From Hyalella azteca (taxonomy: Eukaryota; Arthropoda; Malacostraca; Amphipoda; Hyalellidae), in assembly GCF_000764305.2 (NCBI RefSeq), contig NW_025934720.1, forward strand, positions 1,102,738 through 1,166,737: a stretch of DNA of 64,000 nucleotides. The letters run 5' to 3'. Of the stretch, positions 60,840 to 64,000 are shown in pieces; position 1 is the first letter of the stretch; each line of letters starts with the position of its first letter. Under the pieces are notes generated by a model. It had not been told where the DNA came from. It did not search any database and was given only the letters and a program-made list of their open reading frames with translations. The position numbers were made by a program, and so were the translations under genes.

Positions 60840-61350
60840 TTTATTACTACACTTCTCTTTAACTTCACTTCTTGTTTGTCTGTCTGTCTGCTACAAATCT
60901 TATAATCGATATTTAACACACTTCTACCTCTCCAATCGATCTGAAATTTTGCACACTTCCGTAAAGTTGGAGACAATGCTTGAATCAATTGACAGAATAA
61001 ATAATTTTGAACATTTGAAGAATTTTATTTTTGATATTAAAACAATGTAAAAAAATGTTGTCTGCTACATACGTAACTTATAATCGATATTTAACACGCT
61101 TCTACCTGTCCAATCGATCTGAAATTTTGCACACTTGCGTAAAATCGGAGACAAAGCATGTATCAATTGACAGAATAAATAATTTTGAAAAATTTAAAAT
61201 TTATTTTTTAATTTTACAAATAAAAATTAAAAAATTTATTTTTTAATATTGATAATAAGATAAGAAATTCATTGTACATGTGTAACATCGGAGACACTGA
61301 ATTCTTTAGAAGTGTTGTCTTTAAAAAGTAATTTTTAAACGCATATTATT
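60840..61350. repeat. Dimeric dispersed repeat, copy B (in dlg1 intron)
   Basis: Matches copy A at 20745-21245 in the same orientation and order: acacttctctttaacttcac, tgtctgtctgtctg, monomer 1 (60890-61055), monomer 2 (61060-61230), and a tail with ggagacactgaattctttag. Open frames at 60823-61050 and 61031-61246 are artefacts of the two monomers. Confidence 0.87.
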
Positions 61351-61851
61351 GAACATTATCATAGTTATTGCCTTTGAATACCCTGGCAAGTTGTTGTTGT
61401 AGAATTATACAGCTTTGTGTTGTCTTCATATGAGAGCATGTATAAAATTGTATATAATGATAACTAATCGTATACTGACTTGCTCCTGTATCTGATGCAT
61501 GTATGTTGGATAAATATCAAATTAATTTAAATTTAACGTTGCAATTTAACAAAACATGGTTCAAGCAAAGTCGCTTTTTTTGTTTAGAATGCAGAAAATC
61601 TTATTTGCCCATTCTATTCAAGTTTCAATTCTAAAAATACATGGCTTATCATCCTGTGCTTAGATCAACGAACAATCATAGCTATTTTTTTAAATGAGTG
61701 TTGAACTATCGCTAAGCATGAAAGTTGAAAGATTTTAACAGTTGTATTTTGTTTTAGTTTTAGATGAAATCCAACTGAAGAAAAATTCGAGTGTCAGATA
61801 GTAAAGATAACCGTTAATTTCCCTGTAAATTTTAAATATTTTCCTTTGCAG
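61351..61851. other. dlg1 intron, nothing recognised
   Basis: AT-rich intron ending in the polypyrimidine acceptor ttttcctttgcag. Confidence 0.8.
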
Positions 61852-62073
61852 TCGGTGAAGCGGCGGAAGCGCCCCCCGAACGTGACGATGCTGGAAGTTA
61901 CCCTGCAGAAGGGCGACCGAGGCCTGGGCTTCAGTATAGCGGGCGGCATCGGCAACCAACACATCCCCGGCGACAACGGCATCTACATCACGAAGATCAT
62001 GGAGGGCGGCGCCGCGCATCTCGACGGCAGAATCAACGTCGGCGATAAACTCGTCGCTGTCAGAGACACTCCC
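61852..62073 (+). CDS. dlg1: dlg1 exon: PDZ1-PDZ2 linker and most of PDZ2
   Basis: 222 bp, 74 codons, phase 0 in and out; acceptor tttgcag and donor gtgagt (62074). It starts [20 protein letters not shown], a basic linker like the RKR linker of other Dlg proteins. PDZ2 continues with [40 protein letters not shown] and [18 protein letters not shown] and [12 protein letters not shown] are diagnostic of Dlg PDZ2. The coding sequence shares a 23-bp identical run with the PDZ1 exon (gggcttcagtatagcgggcg plus gca), including synonymous positions. A minus-strand open frame opposite this exon is a shadow. Confidence 0.97.
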
Positions 62074-62142
62074 GTGAGTCCGCTGATTTGACGTCACGGT
62101 TCTGCAGTTCTTGTGGTACCAGACTGACGCTTTCGGGTCATT

Positions 62143-62325
62143 GTGAAAAGAATGAAAGGGTCGTTGAGTCAATTTGTGACTCACTGTGTCGCGAGATTGA
62201 TGATTTCCTTAGAAAAATGAATAGGTTATTGAGTCAAATTGTGACACACTGTGTGTCGCGGGATTGAAGCTTTCCTTAGAAAAATGAATGGGTCCCTGAG
62301 TTAAATAGTGATACATTTACTAACC
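62143..62325. repeat. Tandem duplication, about 75 bp unit, in dlg1 intron
   Basis: Two full and one partial copies of aatgaaagggtcgttgagtc, aatttgtgactcactgtgtc, gcgagattgatgatttcctt occur between 62150 and 62312. Confidence 0.85.
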
Positions 62326-62462
62326 CTCAACACGAGCAGAAAGTGAACATAGCTCTAATACTCGACTTACCGGTAAAACTGGGTCAGGATGACCCACACA
62401 AGGGGAAAAATGCATTCGATATTTGGATAAGTCTCACAAATTTCTCTTAAGTAAATTGTCTG
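62317..62462 (+). repeat. Dispersed palindrome-bearing repeat, copy 6 (in dlg1 intron)
   Basis: The best-preserved core of the family: GGGTCAGGATGACCC at 62381-62395, a perfect inverted repeat of GGGTCA around GGA. It is flanked by acacgagcagaaagtgaacatagc on the left and cacaaggggaaaaatgcattc, tatttggataagtctcac, atttctctta on the right. Confidence 0.85.
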
Positions 62463-63090
62463 TCATTTGACAATTCAATTGATTCCCTGCAAGGAACTGT
62501 TGATAACTTGTCGCCTCCGTGTAGATGTTCCTATCTCTGAATAATGCACTGGGCTGAATTTGTGCGCGTTTATTCAGCGTAGTGCTCATACAGACCAATG
62601 TTTATTTCAAATACATTCTGTTTTCATGTACGTCGTTTCGTCAATGCTGAATTGGTCGTCATGTTTTGTGTCGCTGTTGATTAACAGGAATTAAATAATT
62701 AAAAGGTAATCTTGCGACTAGGGTTCGTGTGGTTTTAGCTATTCCCTTAGAATAGAAAGATTTGTTCTGGGTTGGCTTTAAGTAAAAGGCATCGTTAAAA
62801 TGATAATAGTCAAGCAAAATATCGGAAAGAAACTTGGTTAATTACGAACGTGCATCTGCTTTCTGAGTTGTGACTGCAGATAACAGTTTTTTTAAGTGTG
62901 CCATAATAAAATTATAAAAGTATATTTCACTCCACTTCTTTAAACTAGTCTTGTTTTTCCTTTTGCTATGTTAATTGATAATATTGATATAATATAAATA
63001 TCTTGGAGCTGCAATTCTACTATGTTTTGATATAATCTCGCATGCATCTGTCTGGCATGCAATGACCTCGTGGTGGCTGTGTGACTACAG
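62463..63090. other. dlg1 intron, nothing further recognised
   Basis: Intron remainder ending at the acceptor gtgtgactacag. Confidence 0.8.
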
Positions 63091-63244
63091 ACAGGAGACG
63101 TGAACCTGGAGAGCGTAACGCATGAAGACGCTGTGGCCTGTCTCAAGTCCACCTCAGACACCGTCACCCTCGTCATCGGTAAAGTCACGCCTGCCACCAA
63201 CACCACCGCCGCAACTACTGCCAATGTCACTAATAATGTTCATG
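63091..63244 (+). CDS. dlg1: dlg1 exon: end of PDZ2 and start of linker
   Basis: 154 bp, phase 0 in, one base of a codon left; donor gtgagt (63245). It reads TGDVNLESVTHEDAVACLKS, TSDTVTLVIGKVTPATNTTA, ATTANVTNNVH. THEDAVACLK is the PDZ2 alpha-B helix with the class I His. VTLVIGK is the last strand, as in insect Dlg (VTLIIGK). The TGDVNLE insertion at the exon start falls where fly Dlg PDZ2 also has a short insertion (NGSEKNLE). After the domain comes a Thr/Asn/Ala-rich low-complexity linker. Confidence 0.96.
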
Positions 63245-63286
63245 GTGAGTTATGTGGAGCTCTGTATCAAAAGTTGGTCTTATTAC

Positions 63287-63560
63287 GCAGAGTTCTCACT
63301 TGTTACTCGTCTCAGGAATTGAGACTGAATTCCCACTTGTTACTCAGGAATTGAGACTGAGTTCTCACTGTTACTCAGAATTGGGACTGAGTTCTCACTT
63401 GGTATTCCTGAATTAAGACTGAGTTTTCACTTGTTACTTTTAAATTGAGACAGTTCTCACTTGTTACTTAGGAATTGAGACTGAGTTCTCTCTCGTTGCT
63501 TACAAATAATGCCGAGTTCTTCTTTAGTACTCAAGTAATAAGTCTGAATTCTTGTTACTC
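63287..63560. repeat. Minisatellite of about 39 bp in dlg1 intron, about 7 copies
   Basis: Unit: gagttctcacttgttactca, ggaattgagact. It begins about 40 bp after the PDZ2 donor and decays to the right. Copies vary in length by several bases. Confidence 0.9.
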
Positions 63561-63600
63561 ATACAATAATGCTGCTAAGTTCATACCTTACTTGTGACAG

Positions 63601-63682
63601 CGCCGCCCCCCTTGGAGATGTACAACAACAACGTCGTGGATGGCCCCCGACAACAGCTTGACAACGCACACACCCAGCCTGA
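63601..63682 (+). CDS. dlg1: dlg1 exon: PDZ2-PDZ3 linker
   Basis: 82 bp; acceptor cttgtgacag (ends 63600), donor gtgagt (63683). With the G carried over it reads APPPLEMYNNNVVDGPRQQL, DNAHTQP plus two bases. This matches the position of the flexible proline/glutamine-rich linker between PDZ2 and PDZ3. It leaves in phase 2, so the next exon, outside the window, must accept in phase 2. Short size and good splice sites support it; the linker itself is weakly conserved. Confidence 0.85.
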
Positions 63683-64000
63683 GTGAGTAGCTGTCGTGTG
63701 TGTAGACTACCTCAGCTCGTGTTGATATAGGTAGCGATCTATTTCAACAATCAGCACTAGCCTATCTTACCGACAATATATCTCGTCAATATAATTTCCC
63801 TTAAGTATCCTATTTCATCAGCTGCCTCTCAAGTTATGCATGTCTGGCTCCCCCTCAAGTTATGCATGTCTGGTTCAGTGCCCCGAAATTCGAACCTATT
63901 TCGCGGGATACCCCCGCGAAATTGAACTAAAATGTTTGTCTTACCAGTGGCCGTCGCGTCGAAGGTGAGGTTTTCTTTGAGGTTTAGTTAGGTAAAACCC
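63683..64000. other. dlg1 intron with a 10-bp hairpin and a short duplication
   Basis: A duplication of ctcaagttatgcatgtctgg occurs at 63828-63873. A perfect hairpin atttcgcggg / atacc / cccgcgaaat lies at 63898-63922. No PDZ3 exon is visible before the window ends. Confidence 0.8.

Overview
This is eukaryotic genomic DNA, almost certainly from an arthropod and plausibly a crustacean, though the class is inferred. It is AT-rich, gene-poor and full of minisatellites and short dispersed repeats. The only gene I can name with confidence is discs large (dlg1), on the + strand in the last 8 kb. Five small exons (59424-59521, 60249-60420, 61852-62073, 63091-63244, 63601-63682) splice in consistent phase. 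They encode PDZ1, PDZ2 and the start of the PDZ2-PDZ3 linker of a Dlg-family MAGUK scaffold. Residue patterns follow insect Dlg (PHASAVDAL in PDZ1, [15 protein letters not shown] in PDZ2). PDZ3, SH3 and guanylate kinase domains would lie beyond the right edge.

The first PDZ exon accepts in phase 0. Upstream are three ATG-started open segments that each end at a good phase-0 donor: 32830-33036 (cysteine-containing, basic N terminus), 43731-43805 (25 codons, very basic) and 56342-58468 (709 codons, tyrosine-motif rich). I read these as candidate alternative first coding exons of dlg1, spread over about 26 kb. I saw no L27 domain, which classical Dlg N termini carry; it is either upstream of the window or absent from these isoforms. 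The 709-codon exon is the most unusual object here. It holds a cluster of Y-A-[TS]-[LIV] motifs and at least six Y-x-N motifs and is directly compatible with PDZ1.

The left half holds few gene signals: a good-looking 96-bp phase-0/0 exon at 5328-5423, a possible terminal exon at 2156-2319 and an exon-like segment at 34746-34814, none of which I can name. The rest looks like intron or intergenic DNA.

Repeats dominate the layout. There are about a dozen unrelated tandem arrays with units of 13 to 75 bp. There is a 568-bp internally deleted mariner-type element with long inverted repeats (16581-17148), a foldback element (48515-48870), a dimeric repeat in two copies (about 20745-21240 and 60840-61350), and a six-copy dispersed family of about 130 bp whose best copy carries the palindrome GGGTCAGGATGACCC. 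The splice acceptor and first 15 bases of the PDZ1 exon are duplicated about 137 bp upstream. No tRNA, rRNA, CRISPR or prokaryotic feature was seen.
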